NCBI RefSeq assembly: GCF_000276665.1
Contig: NW_004955423.1
Coordinates: 1,957,172 to 2,021,171, forward strand
DNA length: 64,000 nucleotides
Reading direction: 5' to 3'
Origin: Chinchilla lanigera
Taxonomy: Eukaryota > Chordata > Mammalia > Rodentia > Chinchillidae
Shown: positions 35,525-46,241 of the stretch, one piece after another
Layout of the letters: each line of letters begins with the position of its first letter
How positions within the stretch are numbered: the first letter of the stretch is position 1
Program-made: the position numbers and the translations under genes
Notes under the pieces: generated by a model
Databases searched by the model: none
Seen by the model: the letters and a program-made list of their open reading frames with translations, nothing else
Told to the model about the DNA's origin: nothing

Positions 35525-35720
35525 CTAGAACAGTGAAGGCTTTGTTTGAACTCTGCTCTTAGGTGTTGGACCTTAGTAAATTCCGCAAGTCTCCATTTCC
35601 TAATCTGTAGAATGAGAGTAATTAAATCTACCGCATAGGACTGGATGATGATTCAGTTAAATGAAGTTATGTGCAAATTATAAAACACATAGGGAGCAGT
35701 CAGAAATTGGTAGTTGTTAT
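35525..35720 (-). repeat. MIR-like SINE
   Basis: Text close to an MIR core in complement: CTCCATTTCCTAATCTGTAG, AATGAGAGTAATTAAATCTA, GATGATTCAGTTAAATGAAG. Confidence 0.55.
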
Positions 35721-35839
35721 GATATCTGTAAAATAGAAACAGATCAAGAGATCTTGTCTTAACAGGAAACATTTGCTTTCTTGCTGTATGTGTGTGTTTT
35801 CTCAATCTGAGTATACTAACTTGGATTTTGTTTTAACAG

Positions 35840-36148
35840 CTCAGGTGCCTAAAAGGCCAGAGGGGCTTCTCAGGCCAACCTCCTTTTGACGGAATCCACA
35901 TTGTCAACCATTTAATAGGAGATGATGAATCATTCCATTCCTCCGATGAAGAGTTTGTAGATAATTCCTTACAGGAAAGTGGCGTTGGTTTTCCTTTGCA
36001 CAGATCTGTCCCAGTGTCTTTGGACCCCACTGTGGCAGATGGTAGTGAAAGCGAAACAGAGGACAGTGTGCTGCAGACCAGAGAAAGCGATCGAGCGGTG
36101 TCCAAGGAGCAGGCCCCACGGAGAGAGTCGTATTCAACCACCGTCTGA
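35840..36148 (+). CDS. EVI5: EVI5 terminal coding exon with stop codon
   Basis: Acceptor TTTTAACAG precedes an open phase-0 frame of 102 codons ending in TGA at 36146-36148. The peptide begins LRCLKGQRGFSGQPPFDG, continues through a serine/acidic patch (ESFHSSDEEF), then an acidic stretch (DGSESETEDSVLQ), and ends RRESYSTTV. I recognise this as the C-terminus of EVI5, downstream of the TBC domain and coiled coils. The exon joins in frame to the 96-nt exon at 4429. The SSDEE and SESETED patches resemble casein-kinase-2-type acidic phosphosites. The final S-T-T-V fits a class I PDZ ligand (T at -2, V at 0). Open frames on the minus strand here are shadows of this exon. Confidence 0.95.
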   Translation, partial: LRCLKGQRGFSGQPPFDGIHIVNHLIGDDESFHSSDEEFVDNSLQESGVGFPLHRSVPVSLDPTVADGSESETEDSVLQTRESDRAVSKEQAPRRESYSTTV

Positions 36149-36230
36149 CCATCACTGTGACCTAGACTGTGTTTCTTGAAGGGATCAGTTATTATATGAT
36201 TAGGGGTTTTGGGAACATACCTGTGTCATA

Positions 36231-36238
36231 TGTACATA
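36231..36238 (+). promoter_or_regulatory. EVI5: Pumilio-type motif TGTACATA
   Basis: Exact match to the PUM consensus UGUANAUA, 83 nt after the EVI5 stop. PUM proteins binding such sites normally destabilise or repress mRNAs. Binding here is inferred. Confidence 0.4.
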
Positions 36239-36791
36239 TATTACGTTTTACAATCTTACCTGCCTTTTATCTTTGCCAAATCTTCACCACTGATTTTCCA
36301 TTGCCAGAAAGTAGACTGGAATATGGTTAATGGGTAAAATAAGGTTCTAACAGTATTACTGAATATTAATGTTTCTTGTTTATAAAATGCAACTATAGCT
36401 AAAGATGAGAGCCATTTTGAAGTTCAAAACTATGGAAAATGTAATTTTCTCCAGACAAGCTGCTCTTGTGCAATATTTTATGCTCTGTGAACAAATTGTA
36501 TATTTATGTCTATCAATTTGTTTTCAAGGTGGCAGTCTACAGATGTTTGACCAAGATATTTGATTTTCCTGTTTTTGTGTGTGTTTGGAGAATATTTTTT
36601 CACTAAAATCACTATTTTATTAGTGGGTCACTCAAGATTCTCAAACACAAAACTTTTTTCTGTATAATTTTATAAATACAACTTAACTTATCTGTTTTGA
36701 GAGTTTTTTTGTTTTCTAATTTTATGTGTGTCTAATGCTTCCATGTATTGGTTACTAGTCAGAATAATAGGTTAACTACAAATATATTGTT

Positions 36792-36799
36792 TGTACATA
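36792..36799 (+). promoter_or_regulatory. EVI5: Pumilio-type motif TGTACATA
   Basis: Second exact UGUANAUA match in the EVI5 3' UTR, about 560 nt after the first and in AU-rich, probably open RNA. Binding is inferred. Confidence 0.4.
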
Positions 36800-36892
36800 T
36801 TTATATATCTGCACCACGCAACATTGAACATCATTTTATGTGAGGAACACGTATTTGAAAAGTGACTGCTTGCAGCATTTTAGCAGGATGTC

Positions 36893-36900
36893 TGTAAATA
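36893..36900 (+). promoter_or_regulatory. EVI5: Pumilio-type motif TGTAAATA
   Basis: Third UGUANAUA match, about 100 nt after the second. Closely spaced PUM sites often act together; function here is inferred. Confidence 0.4.
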
Positions 36901-37624
36901 ATAGGTTCAAAAACTTTAAAAATCAGACACTAATATTTTAATAGCTTTAATATTTTGCTTTGCGTTCAATACTGCCAGATTCATAACCTGTTGAAAAGCA
37001 TTATTGATGATACCTTACTTCATATATATGCACCTAATACATTTTTCATGATTAAAGAGGTTATAGCACATTAATTAGTGCTAATATTCTACTTACTATA
37101 ATTTAAACAATGGGCTAAAGGTTCAAGATGCACAGCATTTATATCTGCAAATCTGTGAACATTATCTTCAGACTGTCTAGTTTCTATCAATAGATAAAGC
37201 CATAAGAATCCTTTTAAATTCTTTTGTATCATTTAAACTTTTTTCTTAGAAAAAACCTAAATGCCTGTTATTGATAAATTGGTGGAAACAACCAGTTACG
37301 CTTCTTCTAGGGAAAGACGAAAGGAATGTATTGACTGGATGCTTTCCGCTCTCATTTTCATTAGCAGTGTGTGAAAAGAACAGCCATAGACAATAAGAGG
37401 AAAGTAAAATTGTTTACATGGAAGTATAGTTTTGTAGCGTGTTACATATATAACAGCGTGCATGAAACAGTTATGGTAGAGTGGAGAAGAGACAAAAGTA
37501 GTTTTCTATCTAAAATCAGAAGTTAAGCCTTATGCTGCAGTGTGGATTGTTTTTCCAGCAAAGCCTTTGTAGCTCTTTGTCTGCCTGATAAATAAGATTG
37601 AAAACATGCCTTCTATGTTTAAAT

Positions 37625-37735
37625 TTTAGTGGTTAAATTCTACTGGTTAAGTAATTTACCTGTGGTGACAAGCTAATAATTAGCAGAGCCAAGATTCTAA
37701 TTCAGATCTCCCTGACACCAAAGCTTTTTAAAAGG
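37625..37735 (+). repeat. MIR-like SINE in the EVI5 3' UTR
   Basis: GGTTAAGTAATTTACCTGTG, AGCAGAGCCAAGATTCTAAT and GACACCAAAGC match the 3' half of MIR. Confidence 0.6.
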
Positions 37736-38022
37736 GTCAACTAATGAATTTTTCAATTACCTGCTCTTCTGACAATATGACTCAAATAAATTTGATTTAA
37801 ATGTATTTCCTGAATATCTGCACTCATAAGCTCTATACAACTTATGAGTATAGAGTCTCCTCTTAGAATTGATATCACTTTCTAGAACCGTAGTGCTTTG
37901 AGAATTCTCCTTTGAAGCTCTTTACTGTCAGCCTAGAAGGCTTTCAGTGCCCAAGTTTTAAGTAAGGTAAGACTCGTGGCTCTATTAGTGTCTCAATCCC
38001 TACATCAGGAAGTCTGAATTAG

Positions 38023-38097
38023 GCTGGAGATGTAAATCTGGTGGAGCATTTGTCTATCATGTACAAGACGCTGAGTTTGATCCTCAGTACTGCAGTA
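38023..38097 (+). repeat. Old ID-like SINE in the EVI5 3' UTR
   Basis: GGCTGGAGATGTAAATCTGG, GGAGCATTTGTCTATCATG and GAGTTTGATCCTCAGTACTG show the ID plan with heavy decay. Confidence 0.65.
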
Positions 38098-38264
38098 AGT
38101 AAATCCAATCCAATCCGATCTGAGTGATCTGTACAGGAATCTGCAAACTGCAGCCCAAGGTTAATTCCAATCAGCTGCATACTTTTGCTTTTTTAAACAG
38201 TTTAGAAAAAACTCAAAAGAATAATGTATTGTGACACATAAAAGTTGTATGAAATTCAAATTTC

Positions 38265-38440
38265 AGTGTCCTTAAAGTTTTATTGGAACATACCTATGCT
38301 TATCTGTTTAACATATGCTGTGGCTGATTTTATACCATAATGGCAGAGTTGAGTAGTTGCAATGGAGACCATATGGCCCACATAGCATAACTATTTACTC
38401 TCTGACCCTTGACAGAAAAGATTCGGTAACCTTGACCTAG
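38265..38440. mobile_element. hAT-like repeat fragment in the EVI5 3' UTR
   Basis: AGTTTTATTGGAACATACC, GCAGAGTTGAGTAGTTGCAA and GAGACCATATGGCCCACA match a well-known mammalian MER-type DNA-transposon fossil. Exact family name uncertain. Confidence 0.55.
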
Positions 38441-38627
38441 ATACTCCAAATGTTAATTTTACTGCATTAGTTGAGCTTAATAGAAAATCAAGAAAATTTT
38501 AAAAATTGCTTACCGGTGAGCTAATAATTTGAAATCTTAAAATATCCTCATGGATCATACACTGCAGAATAATTCTAAATGGAAAATGTGCCAACTGTTT
38601 ATATGCAACTTACTGTTCTTTGTTTTG

Positions 38628-38697
38628 TGGTGCTGGAGGTTGAACCTGAGCCTCATGCATGCTAGGAAGGCACTCTATCTTTGACCTACATCCCTAG
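38628..38697 (-). repeat. Old ID-like SINE, antisense, in the EVI5 3' UTR
   Basis: GGTGCTGGAGGTTGAACCTG, CCTCATGCATGCTAGGAAGG, CACTCTATC and CATCCCTAG. Confidence 0.65.
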
Positions 38698-39079
38698 TTA
38701 TTTTATATGATAAAGCCTTTGATTTTATTAAAAAAAAAATCTGGAAGGATACCTATACTTTTGGAGGAGGAAAAAAAAAAGAATGAATTCCAGAATCCTG
38801 ACCCTGTTCAATCACTGATCTTGATCTCTAGGATGTGCTTCATTTAGTAAATATTAATTTAACTTTAAGAACATATTTCTAGAATCATATTTGAATTCTG
38901 AATTTTGAAAGATACTTTTAGAAAATTTCTTAAGTACTTTTTCTAGTTAGGAATTGAGTATAAAAAGAATGGTGGTTAAAAAAAATGGTGGTAAGTAAAC
39001 CTTAATTTGTTGATATTCTTATAATTTGGACAGTGAAAAACAAGAAACAGCATTTCTCATTCAACCTCTTTTATTTAAG

Positions 39080-39205
39080 CTAGGCACAGTACCATGTACC
39101 TTTATCTCAGCTGTTGAGGGGCTGGGATAAGAAAGTCGTTTGAGTCCCAGAATTCAAGACTACCCTGGGCGATGCAGTGAGACCACATTTCAAAATGCAC
39201 TTTAG
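39080..39205 (+). repeat. B1-like SINE in the EVI5 3' UTR
   Basis: CTAGGCACAGTACCATGTAC, CTGTTGAGGGGCTGGGATAA and GATGCAGTGAGACCACATTT: a degraded sense B1. Confidence 0.65.
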
Positions 39206-40365
39206 AAGAATTTTAAATCTTCCTGACCTTTAGGATACAACAGGAAAATATGCCCTGATTTGACTCTGTTTTGTTCAAGTTAATATGTCTTTCAAGATTT
39301 CGAGGGCATTAGATTATGTTCTAATATATTTTAATCTCTGATTTTTTTATTTGTTTCCTTTAAATGTCAATCACTTAAACACTTAGCATGGAAAAGTGTT
39401 ATGGGGAAAGAGTGAATGAAATGACTCACAATAGAAAAACTTGTTCCCTTAGATTACCTTCTTGGTGTCATTGCCACCCTAGGTTGATACACTGAGAGCA
39501 GAAACCACAAGTGATCTGAATTACGTGGAGATTGCGTTGAAGTATTGAAACAGAGTGTTCAAGAAAATACTTCAACAGACTTTTTAAAAACTAGTGGCAA
39601 ACTTTTTTTTTCTTGGAAAAAGGGTCAAAGGTACAACTTTACACAGTTTCTACTTTTTTATTGGTAGTGGTGGTTTGTTTGCTTGTTTGTTTGTTTGCTA
39701 GACAGTAGCCGTGCATTATTTACTGACTAAGACATCAAGTTCCAATTAACTAGCCAGTTACTTTTCCTCAGCTCCGAACATGATGTAGCTTGTTACTCTC
39801 CAGATAGTGCCTTTGATTGAAAATAAGGTCTAGACATTTTGGAGTATATTATTTCTGACATCATAAGAAATCATTTGATCCCTAATTTATCATTCACATA
39901 ATACACTATAATATTCAGATTTAAAGTATTAGTATATGAATTCTTACGCTAAAGTTCTTTCATGATGAGCTTGACTATTGTATCATACCAGATACTGACA
40001 GCTAACATTTTGTGAAATCAGTGACTTACTTATTAAAACAATAAGTCTTAGTCTGAAAGTTTTGCTGCTTTACATTATCAAAGTGTTGTTTTAAAAATAA
40101 TTCATTTTCATTTAATTCTGAAATTGTAGAAATTAAAATTTCTAGTTCAAAGTAGAGTGAATGCTATTTATAATCCAAGTTTTTATATCACATCCATTGA
40201 TTTACACATCCCTTCTTTTCACTCCAAAGAAGAGATGCTAGAATAATATATTCAGTATACTACAGAGATGCAAAGTTATAATGTTATTTCATTTTACTGT
40301 TGGAATTTTTTATTATAACATTGTATGATAACCTGAAATGTTTACTTGTGCCTTTGCTTTAAACA

Positions 40366-40371
40366 ATTAAA
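40366..40371 (+). promoter_or_regulatory. EVI5: Probable distal polyadenylation signal (ATTAAA)
   Basis: ATTAAA lies in a T-rich context about 4.2 kb after the EVI5 stop. It is the last good signal before sequence that looks intergenic (MER5A-like, L1). AATAAA at 37785-37790 is a possible proximal site. Confidence 0.5.
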
Positions 40372-40904
40372 GTTTTCCATTTTATAAGAATTTGATTCCT
40401 TCAACTGTTCAACTTTAAAAGGGAGGGGGAGACCAAACACTGTGAAAGAATGTTTGGGCTATCAGGAAATTTGTCTTAGGGAAGTTTGTGCTGTGTAAGT
40501 GCTGGGACTAATCTTCCTGCCTGGTCCCCTCACATATGTTTAATGCCAGATAGACACTCTGGAACACAACCGGCATTCAGTAAGTATTTTTCAATTTCAG
40601 GGAAGGCCAGATGTCTAGATTTGTTTCCCTTGAGAACATGGTAACTTCTTGAAGGTATCAGTGGCAATATTTTTATCTCCTATAGTACTCTAAGATATTG
40701 ATCAATAACTAATTCAATAAATGCATTCAAGTACATGCTTTGAATTTGTATTGGAGACCACTATGAAAATTACGCCTCTGCCACTATATCACAATGTTAT
40801 TATCATTTAGTTCACAAACGGTAGTTCACTCTATATTCTGCTCTGTGCCCAAGAGGATTTGAAGCACTTTATGAAGATACATGAGATACGACAAGATAGC
40901 TATG

Positions 40905-41127
40905 TAATCCGGGGTTTACCCACTTTGGCATTACTAGCACTGTTTGTGGGCAGACAATTCTTGTTGCAGGAGGTTACCCCATACATTATAAAATCTTTTG
41001 CAGCACCCCTGGCCTTTACCCACTGGATGCCAGTAGCACCCCCTCCTTCAGTTGTGACAATTCCCCAGACATTGTCAGATGTCACCAACAGGAAAGGCAG
41101 AATGAGAATTACTCCTGGTTAAGAACT
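40905..41127 (-). mobile_element. MER5A-like hAT-Charlie MITE
   Basis: The complement reads like MER5A: CAGACATTGTCAGATGTC, CAGTTGTGACAATTCC, ACTGGATGCCAGTAGCACCC and CCCCTGGCCTTTACCC are all recognisable. The 87-codon frame across it is not a gene. Confidence 0.8.
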
Positions 41128-41277
41128 AAAAGTTTAAAACTGGGTCAAGAAATAGTCACTAGAGCCAAAGTTAAAAGCTATACACACCTCTGAAAATACA
41201 GCACAAATTTGACTCTAGTGGTAAGAATAGAACCTGATTTCATACATATTAGGGCCATATTGCAAGAGGAAAACAGC

Positions 41278-41395
41278 CAGGTGCAGTTGATCATGCCTGT
41301 GTTCTCAGTGAGCCAGGAGGATCATAAAGTTGATCCCAGGAATATAAGACCATCTTGGGCAACATTGTAGGACTTCTGTCTCCAAGAATATGTAT
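41278..41395 (+). repeat. B1-like SINE, degraded
   Basis: GCCAGGTGCAGTTGATCATG, GAGCCAGGAGGATCATAAAG and ACCATCTTGGGCAACATTG. Confidence 0.6.
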
Positions 41396-42005
41396 AACAA
41401 AGATTGACAGGAATCTGGAAAAATCAGAACCTTGTGAATTGCTGGTAGGACTGCAGAAATGGTGTAGCCACTCTGGAAAAGTTCGATGTTTCCTCAGAAA
41501 GTTAAACATTATCATATGATCCAGGAACTCTAGATATATACTTAAGCCAATGACTCGAGTAGTACTTCTAAACCAGTGTTCACAGCATCATTATTCACAA
41601 GAGCAAAACGATAGAAAAAAATTATATGTCCATCAACAGATGAACAGGTAAGTGTAGTGGATACATACAAGGAAATATTAGCCATAAAAAGAAATAAAGT
41701 TCTGATACTTGGTACAATGTGGATGAACTTGGTATGTATTATGCTAAATGAAATAAGCTAGACACATATGATTCCACTTATATGAGATGCCTAGAACAGG
41801 CAAATTCATGGACAAATAGAGTAGACATTACCAGGGATGGGGTGGGTTGGGGAGAGGGAGTTATCTAACGGATACAGAACTGATGAAAACAATGAAAGAA
41901 ACACAAAATGATGAAAGAAACAGTTCTCCAAGTGTATAGTGATGACTGAAACACCGAACGTACTTAATGCCACTGAATTGTACACTTAGGAGTCACTGGT
42001 ATTTA
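41396..42005 (+). mobile_element. Old L1 3'-end fragment, sense
   Basis: Typical L1 3' text: GTAGCCACTCTGGAAAAG, CATCATTATTCACAAGAGC, ATGTCCATCAACAGATGAAC, GACACATATGATTCCACTTA, CACTGAATTGTACACTTAGG. Confidence 0.8.
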
Positions 42006-42150
42006 AAATACTAAGCCTGTGGGGCTGGTGCTTTAGCTCAGCGGCACAGTGCCTGCCTGGCAAGTGGAAAGTCGTGAGTTCGGTTCCTGGTACCAGAACC
42101 CACCCCCCGCCCCCGCAAAAAAAAAAAAAAAAAAAAAAATACTAGGCCTG
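42005..42150 (+). repeat. ID-type SINE at the left contig-overlap boundary
   Basis: Sense ID (42019-42139) with C-rich and A-rich end. Flanks AATACTAAGCCTG and AATACTAGGCCTG form a one-mismatch duplication. The second copy of the duplicated contig begins inside this element's tail. Confidence 0.85.
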
Positions 42151-42499
42151 GGTAAAGACTTATAAATTATTCACTTAACGGTAATTAGAAAAAAAGTAAA
42201 ACCTGAGAGAAGTATTTGCAGTGCTCATAACATTTTAAAATATTTTTACATGTAGAACTTCGGCACTAAACTGGGGCTTAAGCTTGGTGTTGATTAAACC
42301 TGGACAAATCTCAGAACTTAATGGCCTCCTTGTTGTCATTGTATGCACCAGACCCCAGCCAGGGCCTTGCCCCCTCTTACATGGTCTCCTGCCAGATTCA
42401 CAAGGCTGGCTGGCTGTCTCCCTCGGATCTCTCTCTGTTCAAGACTCACCTGCAAGGTCATTTCTGATCCTTTTTTTAAAAGCCGCCTTCCCGTCGCCC

Positions 42500-42640
42500 A
42501 GTATGGTGACACGCACCTGTAATCCCGGCTCTCAGGAGGCTATGGCCAGAGGTTCACTGCAAGCTTGAGGCCAGCCTGGGCTATATATATAGTGAGTTCA
42601 AGGCCAGCCTGAACTTCATACATGCTGTCTCGAGTGAATG
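42500..42640 (+). repeat. B1-like SINE (also at 48662-48802)
   Basis: Sense B1: CAGTATGGTGACACGCACCT, GAGGCCAGCCTGGGCTATAT, CAAGGCCAGCCTGAACTTC. Confidence 0.87.
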
Positions 42641-42689
42641 AGGGAGTGAGTGGAGTGAATGTGTGCACGGTAGGCTATTCCCAGCTTTA

Positions 42690-42900
42690 CTCTATTTCAC
42701 TGCCTGGCACCCTTTGCATTTTACATCTTCCCTTTGTGTTACTTACCTCTTCACACTAGAACGCAAGCTTCATGAGTGCAGAGGTACTTTTTTTTCTCTA
42801 GCCCCAGCATTCACAGCAGTGCCTTGGCTCTCAGCAAATACTTGTTGAATGAGTAATTGAATAGTTCACTTTACCTCAGTTTCTCCACTACTAAAATGAG
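42690..42900 (+). repeat. L2-like 3' end (also at 48852-49062)
   Basis: ACTAGAACGCAAGCTTCATG, AGCCCCAGCATTCACAGCAG and CAGCAAATACTTGTTGAATG are the hallmark words of the L2 3' end. Confidence 0.65.
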
Positions 42901-43099
42901 ATGAACATGTGTAAAATACAAGTGGCAGTGAAAACCCACAATTCCAGTGCAGCGAACCCAGCTCCAGAGCCCTCTAACTACTGAGTGCTGCTCTGGTCCA
43001 AAGCACAGGCTAGCTGCTGGCGGTCTACACAGATGGGATGAGAGAATGGGTACAGCTGCAGTGCCACAGGAATTCGGAGACTGCACCCAGGGTGGAGGA

Positions 43100-44650
43100 A
43101 GGGCCTCCTCTCCCTGCCACACACTGTGACAGTGCCGCATTCGCTATCCTGTGGCCTAACTGGTAGTGATGTCACCGGATTGGATCTATGGCTGTATATC
43201 TCCTGCACTCTAGATGTTACCAAGGGTGGAAATGAAGCATCTCAAACCATTGCGGGGGAAGTGGGGTCAGGTCCCTAGAACTGCAATCCTCCCGAACTCT
43301 CAGACAGTAGCTGTTACTGTGTCTGCAGCGAGGTTGGAATCTGCCATGTCCTCACTCCTCATTGCTGGGCAGGTACTGACTCAGAGACTGCCCGGGATTT
43401 TCTCCGAGGCCCCCCTCAATAGCGGGGGCACGGGCTGAGATAGAAAGACACAGTTGACTTTAAAAATGTTGTTTCTCTGATTTTTTTTTTTTGAAAGGAA
43501 GTGCATGCTGTACACATGAGAGACTCCAAGCCTGAGAGAGGCTGTGGCAGTTGAGATGCACCTGGAGCTCCTAACTGTTCCCTGCCTCTGCTGCAGGACA
43601 GGACAGGCAGCCATTGCGCACAGCGCCCCCTCCAACCAGCAGCCGCTGCAGGCACTGAGCCTGGGGCCACAGCTCCTCCCCACTGGGGGCTCTTCCCCGC
43701 CAGCAGAGGCTCTGCTGGTCTCTCCTGTCACCTCTGGCCTTTCCGCGGTCCCGGACCAGGTGCTCCTCAGTGCTGCCTGTGCTGCTTCTACTCTCAAGGC
43801 GCAGTTGTGTTTGGGCCTGTGCCACCCCGGCCAGGAGAGTCTTCATGGGTAGAAGAGGGAACTTCTTTTCCCCACTCATCAGCATTGTCACCTGTATTTC
43901 TTTTGTCTCAAGGTCTAGCTTCTGCCCTTGTGCTGGTCACTGAAGCACAGGAGAACACAAACCACATGGCATTTGCTAAAAGAAAGCCTTAAAACTTCTG
44001 GTGCCTGAATAAACGTACATCTCTGCAGATTCTTTACCCAGATAAGCCCACCGTCAGCCTTGGGCTGCTCAGCCTCCAGGAACTGGGGCCATGTCTCTCT
44101 CTCCCACCTCATCATCAGCCTCACTGGGTTATCCCAGTGCTGAAAAAGCAAACTGCTAGGTGAGACGGTGGAAAACCAGAGCGGGGAGCTGTGGTGTTAA
44201 GCCAGATTTTATGACTATAACGAAAGATGTCCTGCATTTCCTCCCAGGTAACTCTTAGGCAATTCAGTGGCTAAAGCCAGGACCAGCTCTGCCTTTTCCT
44301 GGCAAACTGCCTTCCAGTCGTGCATTTTGGCAGGCAGTTCTTGGGGCCAGGGCTGGGATTTGAGTAATCACAGGCCAAGTGGGGTGTGTGGGAAGCTGTG
44401 CTGTTTGGTCTGGCTCAAGGCCCCTGACACTGTAACTATTTTAAACGGATCCCACAACCTTTCATTTGCTTCACTAATTTCTCTAAAATAGAATTGTCTA
44501 TTTGTGGGTCAAATTTGGAGAAGCCTCATATTCGTCACCAAACTGTTCTTTGGTGAGACTGGAGATAATGTGTGCAGTGGCGCCAAAAGGACTCGGCACA
44601 TGGTACGTGCTCAGTCAGTGTCAGCTGCTATTCCTAGCTGAATTCGTTGA
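43100..44650 (+). other. GC-richer, repeat-poor intergenic block (also at 49262-50812)
   Basis: About 1.5 kb with no SINE, L1 or LTR that I recognise. It is locally GC-rich (43580-43850) with several open frames on both strands, none with recognisable domains or splice logic. The frames are probably a by-product of GC content. It could be a regulatory region between EVI5 and GFI1, but the sequence alone does not show it. Confidence 0.4.
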
Positions 44651-44894
44651 AAAGATTGCACGATTGAATAGTACAGTACAGACCTTTCAGTAAACAATTA
44701 CTAGTTAGGACGTCCCTTCTGATTGCTTTTCTGTGCTCCAGTTCTATATTTGCCCCGGTATTTCCACATAAATGTTGTCTGTTGTTGTGAGATTTTTTGT
44801 ATACAAATTCCTTATCAGATATAATTTGCAAAGTATTTTCTTATTCTTTTAGTTATCTTTTTACCTTCTTGATGATGTGTTTGTTTTTTTTTTT

Positions 44895-45027
44895 AAACAG
44901 GGTCTCATTATGTAGTTCAGGCTGGCCTTAAGTTTACTATGTACTCCAGACCAGCATCAAACTCGTGATCCTCCTGCCTCAGCCTCTTGAGCGCTGGGAT
45001 TACAGCAGTGCACCACACGCCTGGCTC
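44895..45027 (-). repeat. B1-like SINE (also at 51057-51189)
   Basis: Antisense B1: AACAGGGTCTCATTATGTAG to CACACGCCTGGC. A decayed sense B1 follows at 45055-45160. Confidence 0.82.
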
Positions 45028-45284
45028 TTAGTGATATTCTTTGAAGTACAAAGTTTATCCCTGTGATCCCAGCACTTTGAGAGTCTGAGGCAGACAGATT
45101 GCAAATTCAAGTCCCACATGAGGAACTTAGCCAGACCGATCTCAGCCTGACACAATTTTCAAAATTAAGACATTAACAATGGTACAACAGCATTAAATAA
45201 ACTACAGGTTTTGATTCTACCATTTTTTTCCTCACTGTGGTCCTTTTTTTTCCTATTCTAGGCTCTAATCAAGGTACCACATTG

Positions 45285-45460
45285 CATTTAGCTAAGTGTT
45301 TCTTTATACATTTAATCCTCACAACAATGTAATTATCTTCACTTTACAGATGAGGCAATTAAGGAACAGAGACATTAAATAACTCATCCAAGGTTATATA
45401 GCTAGTAAGTGATAGAATTTCTCTCATCTGCTTCATTAATTCCAAACTCTAGGTCTAATT
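45285..45460 (+). repeat. MIR SINE (also at 51447-51622)
   Basis: Clear MIR core: TTTAATCCTCACAACAATGT, CTTTACAGATGAGGCAATTA, AGGTTATATAGCTAGTAAGT. Confidence 0.85.
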
Positions 45461-46241
45461 TATTCAGTTTATTCCTCTTCTGAAATGTGATCAGGACTTA
45501 TTTGAATATTTTAACTGCAAGTAATTGAAAACATACCTCAAAAGTTATATAATGAGAAATATAAGAGATGGTTATCATTTTGAGTGGTTAACAAAAATCA
45601 TGCAGTTGCTTTTATCTGTTCCAGTGACCTCTCAGTAACCACATGAATTAAATAAATTTATCTTGGAGTTACCAATCATTTTTACTTTTTATTTGCTTAA
45701 TTTTCTCTTCCTACCCTCTGCGAGTTCTCAGTACAATTTTCTACAGTTAAATCCATCAGATAATCTCAGTTGCATCTCCCTCTTCTGCTCCGGCTTCTTT
45801 TCCCTTGCCATCACGCTAGGAATTCCCTTCACCACACTTCTGTGTTACATCCCTGTTTCCTGAATTACATGCCTTTCTCTAAATTTGCCCTAATAATTTA
45901 ATTACATCTTTTTGTTGCCTCTAGAGGCAAGTGCTTAGAAGTTAAATGTTACGATGCTGGCCTGAAAATATTTTTATTCTACCTGATTGGCAACTTGGCC
46001 CAGTTGAGACTTCCTACTCTCTCTCACTATCTTTGGTATTCTAAAATTTCACAGTGATGCCCCTTGATACAGGAACTGTTGGTCATTCATTGTGTTGATC
46101 TCTCACTAGATCCTTTCAATGTGGAGACTTAGGTCCTTTAGTTTGGGAAACATTTTTATATATAGTTTTCTTTTTTATTCTATTAATTGGATTTTGAGGC
46201 TCTCGATTACTCTCCTAGTTCTGCTATCATTTCTCTTCCAT

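Larger units (their letters stand above)
4525..35839 (+). other. EVI5: EVI5 last intron (about 31.3 kb)
   Basis: The intron runs from donor GTAAGT at 4525 to acceptor TTTTAACAG ending at 35839. It is packed with B1 and ID SINEs, several L1 fragments in both orientations (including a long antisense L1 at 16.7-22.6 kb), MaLR-type solo LTRs, MIR, hAT and mariner fossils. About 23.15-26.03 kb is notably SINE-free and contains a possible micro-exon. About 33.5-35.5 kb has little I can assign. No other coding exon was recognised. Confidence 0.85.
36149..40390 (+). other. EVI5: EVI5 3' untranslated region (inferred extent)
   Basis: AT-rich, ORF-poor sequence follows the EVI5 stop. The UTR is inferred to run to the ATTAAA signal at 40366, giving about 4.2 kb. 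A proximal alternative could use AATAAA at 37785-37790. It carries three Pumilio-type motifs within the first 750 nt, many AU-rich stretches, and old inserted repeats: MIR-like (37625-37735), ID-like (38023-38097 and 38628-38697), hAT-like (38265-38440) and B1-like (39080-39200). The end point rests on the signal only; no transcript data are available here. Confidence 0.65.

Noticed and set aside
35833..36141. 102-codon minus-strand open frame opposite the EVI5 tail exon
   Set aside because: A shadow of the real EVI5 terminal exon, which has the correct splice acceptor, frame and stop.
40859..41122. 87-codon open frame downstream of EVI5
   Set aside because: It overlaps a MER5A-like DNA-transposon fossil and has no independent evidence of being a gene.
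43381..43797. 138-codon open frame on the minus strand (and its twin at 49543-49959)
   Set aside because: It overlaps several frames on both strands in a GC-rich block, has no recognisable domain, no splice or promoter logic, and the twin is only the assembly duplicate.
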